A DNA stretch of 64,000 nucleotides, taken from assembly GCF_000721175.1 (NCBI RefSeq), contig NZ_JOEZ01000031.1, positions 4,148-68,147 on the forward strand, read 5' to 3'. The notes under the pieces were generated by a model. The model did not search any database and was not told where the DNA came from. It was given only the letters and a program-made list of their open reading frames with translations. Origin of the DNA: Streptomyces anulatus. Its GTDB lineage: Bacteria; Actinomycetota; Actinomycetes; Streptomycetales; Streptomycetaceae. Shown piece after piece: positions 8,428 through 16,427 of the stretch (positions are counted from its first letter, which is position 1; the number at the start of each line of letters is the position of its first letter). A program made the position numbers and the translations under genes.

Positions 8428-9345
8428 TCAGTACGAGGAGCCCGCAGCTCCCAGCGCGCCCGTCGGGTGCCACACCGTCTTGGTCTCCAGGAACGCCGTC
8501 AGGCGGTGCGTGCCGGGGGAGGCCGGCCAGTCCTCGGAGTCCGACGTGCCGTCCGCGTCCACAGGCTGTGGGCGGAGCACGCGCTTCAGATTGTCCGCCG
8601 CCGCGATCTCCAGCTCCTTCGCCAGCGCGGTGTCCGCGCCGGTGAGGTCGATCGCGTTGACGTCCTGGTGGGCGGCGAGCGGGGCCGCCAGCTCCGCCGT
8701 GGCGCCGGACAGGATGTTGACCACACCGCCGGGGACGTCCGAGGTGGCCAGCACCTCGCCCAGCGACAGCGCGGGCAGCGGGGCGTCCGCCGAGGCGATG
8801 ACGACCGCCGTGTTGCCCGTCGCGATCACCGGGGCGATCACCGAGACCAGGCCGAGGAACGACGACTTCTGCGGCGCGAGAACCGCGACGACGCCGGTCG
8901 GCTCGGGGGTGGAGAGGTTGAGATACGGTCCCGCGACCGGGTTGGCCCCGCCCGCGATCTGCCCGATCTTGTCGGTCCAGCCCGCGTACCAGACCCAGCG
9001 GTCGATCGCCGCGTCCACCACGGCCGCCGCCTTGGACTTCGACAGCCCCTCGGAGGCGGCCACCTCGCGGACGAACTGGTCCTTGCGGCCCTCCAGCATC
9101 TCCGCGACGCGGTAGAGGACCTGGCCGCGGTTGTACGCGGTCGCGCCCGACCAGCCGCCGAACGCCTTGCGCGCGGCCACGACCGCGTCGCGCGCGTCCT
9201 TGCGCGAAGACTTCGGGGCGTTGGCGAGCCACTGGCCCTTGGAGTCCGTCACCTCGTACACCCGGCCGCTCTCGGAGCGGGGGAACTTGCCCCCGACGTA
9301 CAGCTTGTAGGTCTTGTAGACGCTCAGACGGTTCTGCTCAGACAT
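8428..9345 (-). CDS. Short aldehyde-dehydrogenase-like protein lacking the catalytic domain
   Basis: 305 residues aligned with the N-terminal NAD-binding part of aldehyde dehydrogenases (GVVAVLAPQ, the VIATGNTAVV strand, VPGGVVNILSG). It ends before the region that would carry the catalytic Cys, and no GQxC motif is present. It is therefore likely non-catalytic, perhaps a partner of the full-length enzyme encoded just upstream. Its ATG (9345) lies inside the last codons of that gene (8-bp overlap) and follows GGAGG, so the two are coupled. No frameshift is visible, and the end looks like a genuine shortened C-terminus. Confidence 0.85.
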   Translation of the reverse strand: MSEQNRLSVYKTYKLYVGGKFPRSESGRVYEVTDSKGQWLANAPKSSRKDARDAVVAARKAFGGWSGATAYNRGQVLYRVAEMLEGRKDQFVREVAASEGLSKSKAAAVVDAAIDRWVWYAGWTDKIGQIAGGANPVAGPYLNLSTPEPTGVVAVLAPQKSSFLGLVSVIAPVIATGNTAVVIASADAPLPALSLGEVLATSDVPGGVVNILSGATAELAAPLAAHQDVNAIDLTGADTALAKELEIAAADNLKRVLRPQPVDADGTSDSEDWPASPGTHRLTAFLETKTVWHPTGALGAAGSSY

Positions 9346-10780
9346 CGAGGTACGCCTCCAGGCCGTGGCGGCCGCCCTCGCGGCCGAAGCCCGACTCCTT
9401 GTAGCCGCCGAACGGCGACGTCGGGTCGAACTTGTTGAACGTGTTGGCCCAGACGACGCCCGCGCGGAGCTTGTTCGCCACCGCGAGGATGCGGGAGCCC
9501 TTCTCCGTCCAGATGCCGGCCGAGAGGCCGTACTGACTGTTGTTGGCCTTGGCGACCGCCTCGTCCGGGGTGCGGAACGAGAGAACGGAGAGCACCGGGC
9601 CGAAGATCTCGTCACGGGCCACCGTGTGCGCCTGGGTGACGTTGGTGAAGAGCGTCGGGGCGAACCAGTAACCGGAAGACGGCAGTTCGCAGGGGGCGCT
9701 CCAGCGCTCCGCGCCCTCCGCCTCGCCGGTCTCCACCAGGGCGGTGATCCGGGCGAGCTGCTCGGCGGAGTTGATCGCGCCGATGTCGGTGTTCTTGTCC
9801 AGCGGGTCGCCGAGGCGCAGCGTGGACAGCCGGCGCTTCAGCGCGTCCAGAACCTCGTCCTGGACCGACTCCTGGACGAGCAGCCGGGAGCCCGCGCAGC
9901 AGACCTGGCCCTGGTTGAAGAAGATGCCGGTGACGATGCCCTCGACGGCCTGGTCGATCGGGGCGTCGTCGAACACGATGTTCGCGCCCTTGCCGCCCAG
10001 CTCCAGGGTGACCTTCTTGTCCGTGCCCGCGACGGAGCGCGCGATCGCCTTGCCGACGGCGGTCGAACCGGTGAAGGCGACCTTGTTCACGTCGGGGTGC
10101 GTGACGAGGGCCTCGCCCGCGTCGCCGTACCCGGTCAGGATGTTGACGACACCCTTGGGGAGCCCCGCCCGGCGGCAGATGTCCGCGAAGAACAGCGCGC
10201 TCAGCGGGGTCGTCTCGGCGGGCTTCAGGACCACCGTGTTGCCCGTGGCGAGCGCCGGGGCGATCTTCCACGCGAGCATCAGCAGCGGGAAGTTCCACGG
10301 GATGACCTGGCCGGCCACGCCCAGCGGACGGGGGTTCGCCCCGTAGCCCGCGTGGTCGAGCTTGTCGGCCCAGCCCGCGTAGTAGAAGAAGTGCGCCGCG
10401 ACCAGCGGGAGGTCCGCGTCGCGGGTCTCCTTGATCGGCTTGCCGTTGTCGAGCGTCTCCAGGACGGCCAGCTCACGGCTGCGCTCCTGGATGATCCGCG
10501 CGATCCGGAACAGGTACTTGGCGCGCTCGGAGCCGGGCAGCGCCGACCACTTCTCGAACGCCTTCCGTGCCGCCTTCACGGCCCGGTCCACGTCCGCCGC
10601 GCCTGCCCGCGCGACCTCGGAGAGGACCTCTTCGCTGCTCGGCGAGACGGTTTTGAAGACCTTGCCGTCGGCGGCCTCGGTGAACTCGCCGTCGATGAAC
10701 AGCCCGTAGGAGGGGGCGATGTCGACGACGGCGCGGGACTCCGGCGCCGGTGCGTACTCGAATGCGGATGCCATGGTCAT
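9338..10780 (-). CDS. NAD(P)-dependent aldehyde dehydrogenase
   Basis: 480 residues, the full length for the family. IPWNFPLLM (substrate entry), KPAETTPLSA (cofactor), LELGGKGANIV (general-base Glu) and FFNQGQVCCAGSR (catalytic Cys) are all present. Its ATG overlaps the deoC stop codon in TGATG, making deoC-ALDH-ALDH one coupled operon. DeoC cleaves deoxyribose 5-phosphate to acetaldehyde and glyceraldehyde 3-phosphate, so oxidation of acetaldehyde to acetate is the natural role. Substrate range cannot be told from sequence. Confidence 0.93.
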   Translation of the reverse strand: MTMASAFEYAPAPESRAVVDIAPSYGLFIDGEFTEAADGKVFKTVSPSSEEVLSEVARAGAADVDRAVKAARKAFEKWSALPGSERAKYLFRIARIIQERSRELAVLETLDNGKPIKETRDADLPLVAAHFFYYAGWADKLDHAGYGANPRPLGVAGQVIPWNFPLLMLAWKIAPALATGNTVVLKPAETTPLSALFFADICRRAGLPKGVVNILTGYGDAGEALVTHPDVNKVAFTGSTAVGKAIARSVAGTDKKVTLELGGKGANIVFDDAPIDQAVEGIVTGIFFNQGQVCCAGSRLLVQESVQDEVLDALKRRLSTLRLGDPLDKNTDIGAINSAEQLARITALVETGEAEGAERWSAPCELPSSGYWFAPTLFTNVTQAHTVARDEIFGPVLSVLSFRTPDEAVAKANNSQYGLSAGIWTEKGSRILAVANKLRAGVVWANTFNKFDPTSPFGGYKESGFGREGGRHGLEAYLDV

Positions 10781-11775
10781 CAGTCCACCGTCACGTAATC
10801 GGGGCCGGAGTAACGGCCGGTGCTGAGCTTCTGGCGCTGCATCAGCAGGTCGTTGAGCAGGCTGGAGGCGCCGAACCTGAACCAGTGCGGGTCCAGCCAG
10901 TCCTCGCCCGTCGTCTCGTTCACCAGCACCAGGAACTTGACCGCGTCCTTGGTGGTGCGGATGCCGCCGGCCGGTTTCACACCGATCTGTACGCCGGTCT
11001 GCGCCCGGAAGTCGCGGACGGCCTCCAGCATGAGGAGCGTGTTGGCCGGGGTGGCGTTGGTGGCCACCTTGCCGGTCGAGGTCTTGATGAAGTCCGCGCC
11101 CGCCAGCATCCCGATCCAGGAGGCCCGGCGGATGTTGTCGTACGTGGACAGCTCGCCGGTCTCGAAGATCACCTTGAGGCGGGCGGTGCCGCACTCCGCC
11201 TTCACGGCGAGGATCTCCTCGTACACCTTCAGGAAACGGCCGGAGAGGAACGCCCCCCGGTCGATCACCATGTCGATCTCGTCGGCCCCGGCCGCCACTG
11301 CGTCGCGGACGTCCGCGAGCTTGACGTCCAGCGAGGCGCGGCCCGCCGGGAAGGCGGTCGCCACGGACGCCACCTTCACACCGGAGCCGGCCAGCGCGGC
11401 GGCGGCGGTGGCCGCCATGTCGGGATAGACGCAGACCGCGGCGGTGTGCGGGGTCATGCGGTCGGGCTCGGCATCCAAGGGGTCGGAGGAGAGCCGAGGC
11501 GGAGCGTAGCGAAGCGGGTCGGGGTTGACGGCCTTGGCGGCGAGAGCCCGGACCTTGCCCGGGGTGTCCGCGCCTTCCAGCGTCGTCAGGTCGATCATCG
11601 AGATGGCGAGATCGATGGCGTACGCCTTGGCCGTCGTCTTGATCGAACGGGTTCCGAGGGAGGCGGCGCGCGCTTCGAGGCCGACGGCGTCGACGCCGGG
11701 GAGCCCGAACAGGAAGCGGCGCAGCGCACTGTCGGACGCCGTCGCGTCGGAGAATGCGGGAGCAGTGGTGGGCAT
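10780..11775 (-). CDS. deoC: Deoxyribose-phosphate aldolase
   Basis: Class I aldolase cleaving 2-deoxyribose 5-phosphate to acetaldehyde and glyceraldehyde 3-phosphate. Visible motifs are AVCVYPDM, DEIDMVIDRG and the Schiff-base Lys in FIKTSTGK, with KPAGGIRT downstream. At 331 residues it is longer than most, partly through an Arg/Pro/Asp-rich insertion of about 20 residues (encoded near 11455-11514) just before AVCVYPD. ATG 11775 is used here, but GTG 11781, two codons upstream and 6 nt after the -10-like TATGCT, fits a leaderless start. It leads the operon with two aldehyde dehydrogenase genes and carries the shared nucleoside operator upstream. Confidence 0.93.
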   Translation of the reverse strand: MPTTAPAFSDATASDSALRRFLFGLPGVDAVGLEARAASLGTRSIKTTAKAYAIDLAISMIDLTTLEGADTPGKVRALAAKAVNPDPLRYAPPRLSSDPLDAEPDRMTPHTAAVCVYPDMAATAAAALAGSGVKVASVATAFPAGRASLDVKLADVRDAVAAGADEIDMVIDRGAFLSGRFLKVYEEILAVKAECGTARLKVIFETGELSTYDNIRRASWIGMLAGADFIKTSTGKVATNATPANTLLMLEAVRDFRAQTGVQIGVKPAGGIRTTKDAVKFLVLVNETTGEDWLDPHWFRFGASSLLNDLLMQRQKLSTGRYSGPDYVTVD

Positions 11776-11787
11776 GGTCACCAGAGG

Positions 11788-11806
11788 AGCATATCTACGC
11801 GCGTAG
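11788..11806 (-). promoter_or_regulatory. deoC promoter with CTACGCGCGTAG operator
   Basis: The 12-bp palindrome (11795-11806) is followed on the minus strand by TATGCT (11793-11788), a good -10 hexamer, then 6 nt to GTG 11781. The operator and hexamer arrangement matches that before add, implying repression at the promoter and a leaderless mRNA. Confidence 0.7.
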
Positions 11807-11933
11807 CGACCTGTACAGGGGGCCGGGCCGTCCGTGCGTCCCGCACCCCGGCCCTCCGGTACCGGATTCCCGGGGCACGGCGGTACGGCAGCCGCTCCGC
11901 CGTCCTCCGCGCCCGTCAGGCAGAATCGGCCCC

Positions 11934-12572
11934 ATGACGAGCCCCACACCTCCCGCGGAGCCGCCCCCCGCGACACGGACCTACCGTTCCGTCGCCGCAC
12001 TGGTCTGCGGGTCGCTGCTGCTTCTGCTGATCGCCTGGATGGGCGGGGACGCCATGATCCGGGGCGAGGGACGGGTGCCGTGGCTCGCGGCGGCCGCGCT
12101 GCTCCTCGTGGTGCCGCTGGTCGTGGCCTTCACCCTGCGGCCCGCCGTCTTCGCGGACGACGAGCGCATCCGGATCCGCAACCCGTTCCGGACGATCCAG
12201 CTCCCCTGGACCGAGGTCGCCGACGTCCGGGCCTCGTACTCCTCCGAGCTGCTCGCCCAGGACGGCACGAAGTACCAGCTGTGGGCGATCCCCGTCTCCC
12301 TGCGCGCCCGCAAGCGCGCGGCCCGCACCGCCGCCCGCGCGGCGCACGACGACCCCTACGGCCGTACGTCGGTCAGCGCCGACGTCCGCGACTCGGCCGC
12401 GCGCACCGCCTCCGCCGACCAGACCGTCCGCGACCTGCGGGACCTGGCCGAGCGGGCCGGCGACACGACCGCCGAGGGCGTGGACCGGGGCTCCGTGCGC
12501 TGGGCGTACGAGGTGATCGCCCCGGCCGTCGCCGGCGCCGTCCTGCTCGCGGTGGTGGGGGCGACCGGCTGA
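11934..12572 (+). CDS. Membrane protein with bacterial PH-like domain
   Basis: 212 residues: two N-terminal hydrophobic helices (SVAALVCGSLLLLLIAWM; LAAAALLLVVPLVVAFTL), then a beta-rich segment (FADDERIRIRNPFRTIQL, PWTEVADVRA) typical of the low-molecular-weight PH/Cfp2 domain, a charged linker and a C-terminal hydrophobic helix. Function is unknown; such domains occur in actinobacterial membrane proteins. The ATG is the only start before helix 1. Its stop TGA is the duplicated target triplet of a MITE-like element. Confidence 0.8.
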   Translation: MTSPTPPAEPPPATRTYRSVAALVCGSLLLLLIAWMGGDAMIRGEGRVPWLAAAALLLVVPLVVAFTLRPAVFADDERIRIRNPFRTIQLPWTEVADVRASYSSELLAQDGTKYQLWAIPVSLRARKRAARTAARAAHDDPYGRTSVSADVRDSAARTASADQTVRDLRDLAERAGDTTAEGVDRGSVRWAYEVIAPAVAGAVLLAVVGATG

Positions 12573-12737
12573 GAGCCTGTCGGGTGACCTCCGACCGGGC
12601 GGCCACGCCCTGGCACGCACGCTTCCGGCGTTGCCGAGATGCCCTGGCAGCTCCGCTACGAGGAACCCCTTCGGCGCCTTGGAACCGCAGGCACCGGACC
12701 GCGTCCGCTTTCCGGTCGAAGGCCACCCGACAGGCTC
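12573..12737. mobile_element. MITE-like element, copy 1, with TGA target duplication
   Basis: A 165-bp non-coding element. Its ends are 26-bp imperfect terminal inverted repeats beginning GAGCCTGTCGGGTG. It is flanked by TGA on both sides (12570-12572 and 12738-12740), and the left TGA is the stop codon of the PH-domain gene. A second copy in inverted orientation lies at 14614-14776. No transposase is encoded, so it would need help in trans from an IS with matching ends. The 3-bp TNA duplication and GAG terminus are typical of IS5-group elements. Confidence 0.82.
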
Positions 12738-12760
12738 TGAGGCCGACGCCACGGAACGCC

Positions 12761-12798
12761 GAAGGGCCGGCGCCCCCGGGAGGGGCGCCGGCCCTTTC
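12761..12798. terminator. Strong bidirectional terminator
   Basis: A 15-bp perfect stem (12762-12776 with 12782-12796) and 5-nt loop, ending in GAAG and CTTTC. It lies between the convergent PH-domain gene and the phosphomutase gene, just outside the MITE-like element. Confidence 0.9.
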
Positions 12799-12855
12799 GT
12801 GTGAAGCGGCGCGCTCGTGTGATGCGGCGCGTCGGATGCCCGCTCGAGGTGTGCG

Positions 12856-14496
12856 TCAGATGCCCGCCGCCGCCGCGAGGTCCCGCTTGATCCCGGCGAG
12901 CAGCTCGGCGCCCCGGGCCCGCGCGGCGGGCAGTCCGGCCGCGTCCGCCACCGGGACGACGACCTCCAGGTAGCACTTCAGCTTCGGCTCGGTACCGCTC
13001 GGGCGGACGATCACCCGGGCGCCTTCCAGGTGGTAGCGAAGCCCGTCGGTGGGCGGCAGCCTGTCCGTGCCCTGCGACAGGTCCTCGGCCGAGGTGACGA
13101 CGAGGCCGGCCAGCGCGGTCGGCGGCTGCTCACGGAGCCGGGTCATGGCGTCGGCGATGACCGTCAGGTCCTCCACCCGCACCGAGAGCTGGTCGGTGGC
13201 GTGCAGGCCGTGGGCCAGGGCCAGGTCGTCCAGCAGGTCCAGCAGCGTACGGCCCTGCTCCTTGAGTACGGAGGCGAGCTCGGCGACGAGCAGGGCGGCG
13301 GTGATGCCGTCCTTGTCGCGGACGCCCTCGGGGTCGACGCAGTAGCCGAGCGCCTCCTCGTACCCGTACCGCAGGCCGTCCACCCGGGCGATCCACTTGA
13401 AGCCGGTAAGGGTCTCCTCGTAACCGAGGCCCGCCTTCCCGGCGATCCGGCCGAGCAGCGAGGACGACACGATCGACTCGGCGAACACGCCGCTGACGCC
13501 CCGCTCCACCAGGTGCGCGGCGAGCAGCGCGCCCACCTCGTCGCCGCGCAGCATCCGCCAGCCGCCCTCCGTGGCGGTGTCGGGCACGGCGACGGCACAG
13601 CGGTCGGCGTCGGGGTCGTTGGCGATGATCAGGTCCGGCGCGGCCCGGCGCGCGGTGGCGAAGGCGAGATCCATCGCGCCGGGCTCCTCCGGGTTCGGGA
13701 AGGCCACGGTGGGGAACGCGGGGTCCGGCTCGGCCTGCTCGGCGACGAGCACCGGCGCGGGGAACCCGGCCCGGGCGAACGCGGCGGTCAGCACCGAGGT
13801 GCCGACGCCGTGCATCGCGGTGTAGACCGTGCGCGCCGTACGGGGGCTGCCGTCGGCCAGGACCGCGTCCGTACGGGCGAGGTAGGCGTCCAGCACCTCC
13901 TCGCCGAGGGTCTCCCAGCCGTCCTCGGGACGGACGGTGCCCGCCAGCGGGCCGACCGCGGCGATGGCGGCGGCGATCTCGCCGTCGGCCGGGGGCACGA
14001 TCTGCGAGCCGTCGCCGAGGTAGACCTTGTAGCCGTTGTCGCGCGGCGGGTTGTGGCTGGCGGTGACCTCGACGCCCGCGACGGCTCCCAGATGCCGTAT
14101 GGCGTACGCCAGTACGGGGGTGGGCAGCGGGCGGGGCAGTACGGCGGCGCGCAGGCCGGCGCCGGTCATCACGGCGGCCGTGTCGCGCGCGAAGTCCGCG
14201 GACTTGTAACGGGCGTCGTACCCGATGACGACGAGCCCGCCCTCCTCGCCCTGGGCCTTCAGATAGGCGGCGAGGCCCGCCGCCGCCCGGATCACCACGG
14301 ACCGGTTCATCCGCATCGGCCCGGCCCCGAGCTCCCCGCGCAGCCCGGCCGTGCCGAACTGGAGCGTGCCCGCGAAGCGGGCGGCGAGCTCGGCGGTGTC
14401 GCCCGCCTCGATGAGCGCTGCCAGCTCCGCGCGCGTCTCGGGGTCGGGGTCCTCGGCCAGCCAGGTCCTGGCCTGCGCGATGAGGTCGTGCTGCAC
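12856..14496 (-). CDS. Phosphohexomutase / phosphopentomutase (alpha-D-phosphohexomutase family)
   Basis: 546 residues with the four-domain layout of the family. The phosphoserine loop is TASHNPPRDNGYK, the metal loop is DPDADRCAV, the sugar-specificity loop has EEALGYC, and the phosphate-binding loop is RPSGTEPKLKCY. Sequences of this length are annotated phosphomannomutase or phosphoglucomutase; the GYK after the active Ser and the nucleoside-salvage neighbours suit a PGM2-like enzyme interconverting ribose or deoxyribose 1- and 5-phosphates, linking the phosphorylase to deoC. GTG 14496 follows AAAGG. A MITE-like element lies on each side. Confidence 0.9.
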   Translation of the reverse strand: MQHDLIAQARTWLAEDPDPETRAELAALIEAGDTAELAARFAGTLQFGTAGLRGELGAGPMRMNRSVVIRAAAGLAAYLKAQGEEGGLVVIGYDARYKSADFARDTAAVMTGAGLRAAVLPRPLPTPVLAYAIRHLGAVAGVEVTASHNPPRDNGYKVYLGDGSQIVPPADGEIAAAIAAVGPLAGTVRPEDGWETLGEEVLDAYLARTDAVLADGSPRTARTVYTAMHGVGTSVLTAAFARAGFPAPVLVAEQAEPDPAFPTVAFPNPEEPGAMDLAFATARRAAPDLIIANDPDADRCAVAVPDTATEGGWRMLRGDEVGALLAAHLVERGVSGVFAESIVSSSLLGRIAGKAGLGYEETLTGFKWIARVDGLRYGYEEALGYCVDPEGVRDKDGITAALLVAELASVLKEQGRTLLDLLDDLALAHGLHATDQLSVRVEDLTVIADAMTRLREQPPTALAGLVVTSAEDLSQGTDRLPPTDGLRYHLEGARVIVRPSGTEPKLKCYLEVVVPVADAAGLPAARARGAELLAGIKRDLAAAAGI

Positions 14497-14613
14497 GGGG
14501 GCCGCCTTTCGGGGGGTGTGCGGAAGTGGGTTACGGGGGTGGGGTGCGGGCGGCCGGGGCGAGGCCGGGGCGGAGTGAAAAGGGCAGCCGCACGGGCTGA
14601 AGGCGGTGGCTCA

Positions 14614-14776
14614 GAGCCTGTCGGGTGGCCTTCGACCGGAAAGCGGACGCGGTCCGGTGCCTGCGGTTCCAAGGCGCCGAAAGGTCCTCGTAGCGGAGCT
14701 GCCAGGGCATCTCGGCAACGCCGGAAGCGTGCGTGCCAGGGCGTGGCCGCCCGGTCAGAGGTCACCCGACAGGCTC
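14614..14776. mobile_element. MITE-like element, copy 2 (inverted), with TGA target duplication
   Basis: 163 bp, nearly identical to the reverse complement of copy 1, differing mainly in a short AC-rich stretch in the middle. It is flanked by TCA on the plus strand (14611-14613, 14777-14779), that is TGA on the minus strand. The one at 14777-14779 is the stop codon of the nucleoside phosphorylase gene, so both copies sit in the same orientation relative to the gene whose stop they duplicated. Confidence 0.82.
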
Positions 14777-15601
14777 TCAGACGCGGTCGAGCACCCTCGC
14801 CAGCAGCGCGCCCATCCGGGTCGCCGAGTCGCGGCCGGCCTGGAGGACCTCCTCGTGGTTGAGGGGTTCTCCGGACAGGCCGGCCGCCAGGTTGGTGACG
14901 AGGGAGAGGCCGAGTACCTCGGCGCCCGCCTCGCGGGCCGCGATGGCCTCCAGGACCGTGGACATGCCCACCAGGTCTCCGCCCATGACCCGGACCATGT
15001 TGATCTCGGCCGGGGTCTCGTAGTGCGGGCCGGGGAACTGGACGTACACGCCCTCTTCGAGGGAGTCGTCGATCTCCTTGCACAGCGCGCGCAGCCGCGG
15101 GGAGTACAGGTCGGTCAGGTCGACGAAGTTGGCGCCGACGATCGGGGAGGCGGCCGTCAGGTTGATGTGGTCGCTGATCAGAACCGGCTGGCCCGGGCGC
15201 ATGCCCTCGCGCAGACCGCCGCAGCCGTTCGTCAGGATCACGGTCCCGCAGCCCGCGGCCACCGCCGTACGGACCCCGTGGGCGACGGCGGCGACGCCGC
15301 GGCCCTCGTAGAAGTGCGTGCGGCCGAGGAAGACCAGCGCGCGCTTCTCGCCGATCTTGTACGAGCGGACCGTGCCGCCGTGGCCCTCGACGGCGGGCGC
15401 CGGGAAGCCGGGCAGCTCGGTCACGGGGAACTCGGCCTCCGGGACGCCGAGTGCTTCGCCCGCGGGCGCCCAGCCTGAGCCCATGACCAGGGCGACGTCA
15501 TGGGTCTCGGCGCCGGTCAGCTCGCGCAGGCGGGCGGCGGCCCCGGCAGCGGCTGCCTGCGGGTCGCCCTGGATGTTGTCCGGAATAACAGATGCGTTCA
15601 C
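14777..15601 (-). CDS. Purine nucleoside phosphorylase
   Basis: 274 residues of the trimeric (PNP/MTAP, NP-II) family: phosphate loop VMGSGWAP (GSG), [28 protein letters not shown] and the C-terminal [18 protein letters not shown] containing the purine-site region. It phosphorolyses purine (deoxy)nucleosides to base plus (deoxy)ribose 1-phosphate, feeding the mutase and DeoC. GTG 15601 gives the usual N-terminus and lies 7 nt after a -10-like TACGCT; a longer frame to 15652 would run through the operator. Its stop codon abuts a MITE-like element. Confidence 0.93.
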   Translation of the reverse strand: MNASVIPDNIQGDPQAAAAGAAARLRELTGAETHDVALVMGSGWAPAGEALGVPEAEFPVTELPGFPAPAVEGHGGTVRSYKIGEKRALVFLGRTHFYEGRGVAAVAHGVRTAVAAGCGTVILTNGCGGLREGMRPGQPVLISDHINLTAASPIVGANFVDLTDLYSPRLRALCKEIDDSLEEGVYVQFPGPHYETPAEINMVRVMGGDLVGMSTVLEAIAAREAGAEVLGLSLVTNLAAGLSGEPLNHEEVLQAGRDSATRMGALLARVLDRV

Positions 15602-15608
15602 GCGGACG

Positions 15609-15638
15609 AGCGTAACCGCTGAATCCCTACGCGCGTAG
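15609..15638 (-). promoter_or_regulatory. Nucleoside phosphorylase promoter with CTACGCGCGTAG operator
   Basis: The palindrome (15627-15638) is followed on the minus strand by a possible -10 hexamer TACGCT (15614-15609) and then 7 nt to GTG 15601. This is the third copy of the operator shared with add and deoC. Confidence 0.68.
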
Positions 15639-15717
15639 ATGCACTGGCGCAAAGACGCGCCGGAGGTCTTTTGTGTTTTCGCACGAAGCGGGCGTGGCCG
15701 GGCCCCGCCCGCCCCGG

Positions 15718-16155
15718 TCAGCAGGGGCGCTTGCGCAGTTCCATCACGTAGTCGTGAGGTGCGCCGGCGGATTCCGCGGCGTCCGCGATCTCACCCAGGT
15801 AGCGCGCCGAGGGCAGCCCGCCCTCGTATCCGTTCAGCACGTACATCCAGGCCGGCTCCTCGCCGTCCAGGGTGTGCACCCGCACCCGCATCCGCCGGTA
15901 TATGTCGAGCCCGACGCCCTCCCAGCGGTCCATGGAGTCCTCGTCCATCGGCGCCAGGTCGTACAGCGCGACGAAGACCTGGGAGCGCGGCGCCTCCACC
16001 ACGGTGGCCAGCGCCCCCTCCCAGCCCATCTGCTCCCCGCCGAAGGTCAGCCGCCAGCCGTTGAGCCAGCCGGTGCTGCGCATCGGGGAATGCGGGGCGC
16101 GGCGGGTCATGAGCCGCGCGTCGAGGTTGCCGGCGTACGCGGCGTAGAGCGACAT
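15718..16155 (-). CDS. Gamma-glutamylcyclotransferase-fold protein
   Basis: A 145-residue single-domain protein. The N-terminal YAAYAGNLD is the GGCT-fold signature (YGSNL class), followed by LTFGGEQM and a [17 protein letters not shown] segment where the catalytic-site acidic residue is expected. Substrate is unknown: family members release 5-oxoproline from gamma-glutamyl peptides or trim modified side chains. ATG 16155 starts directly at the signature. It is divergent from the flavoprotein gene. Confidence 0.8.
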   Translation of the reverse strand: MSLYAAYAGNLDARLMTRRAPHSPMRSTGWLNGWRLTFGGEQMGWEGALATVVEAPRSQVFVALYDLAPMDEDSMDRWEGVGLDIYRRMRVRVHTLDGEEPAWMYVLNGYEGGLPSARYLGEIADAAESAGAPHDYVMELRKRPC

Positions 16156-16427
16156 GGGACCGAGGGTACGGGAGGTGGGCGCGGGAGCGGCGGTTCCTGT
16201 GACGAAGGCCCCGGTCGGGGGAGTGCGGGGCGGCGCGGACCTCGGTGCGCGGGCCGCTCGTCCCCGTACGGCGGACGCCCTCCTTCCCGTATGGAGGGCC
16301 CCGGGGCGAAGCACATTGGCGCGTGCGGGACAATGGAGTACGTACTGCATTCCCCCGGGGCGATCCCCCGGACCCCCGGCCGGGGCGGCAGACGGCCGCG
16401 GGTTACACAACGCGAGGCGGACTTTTC

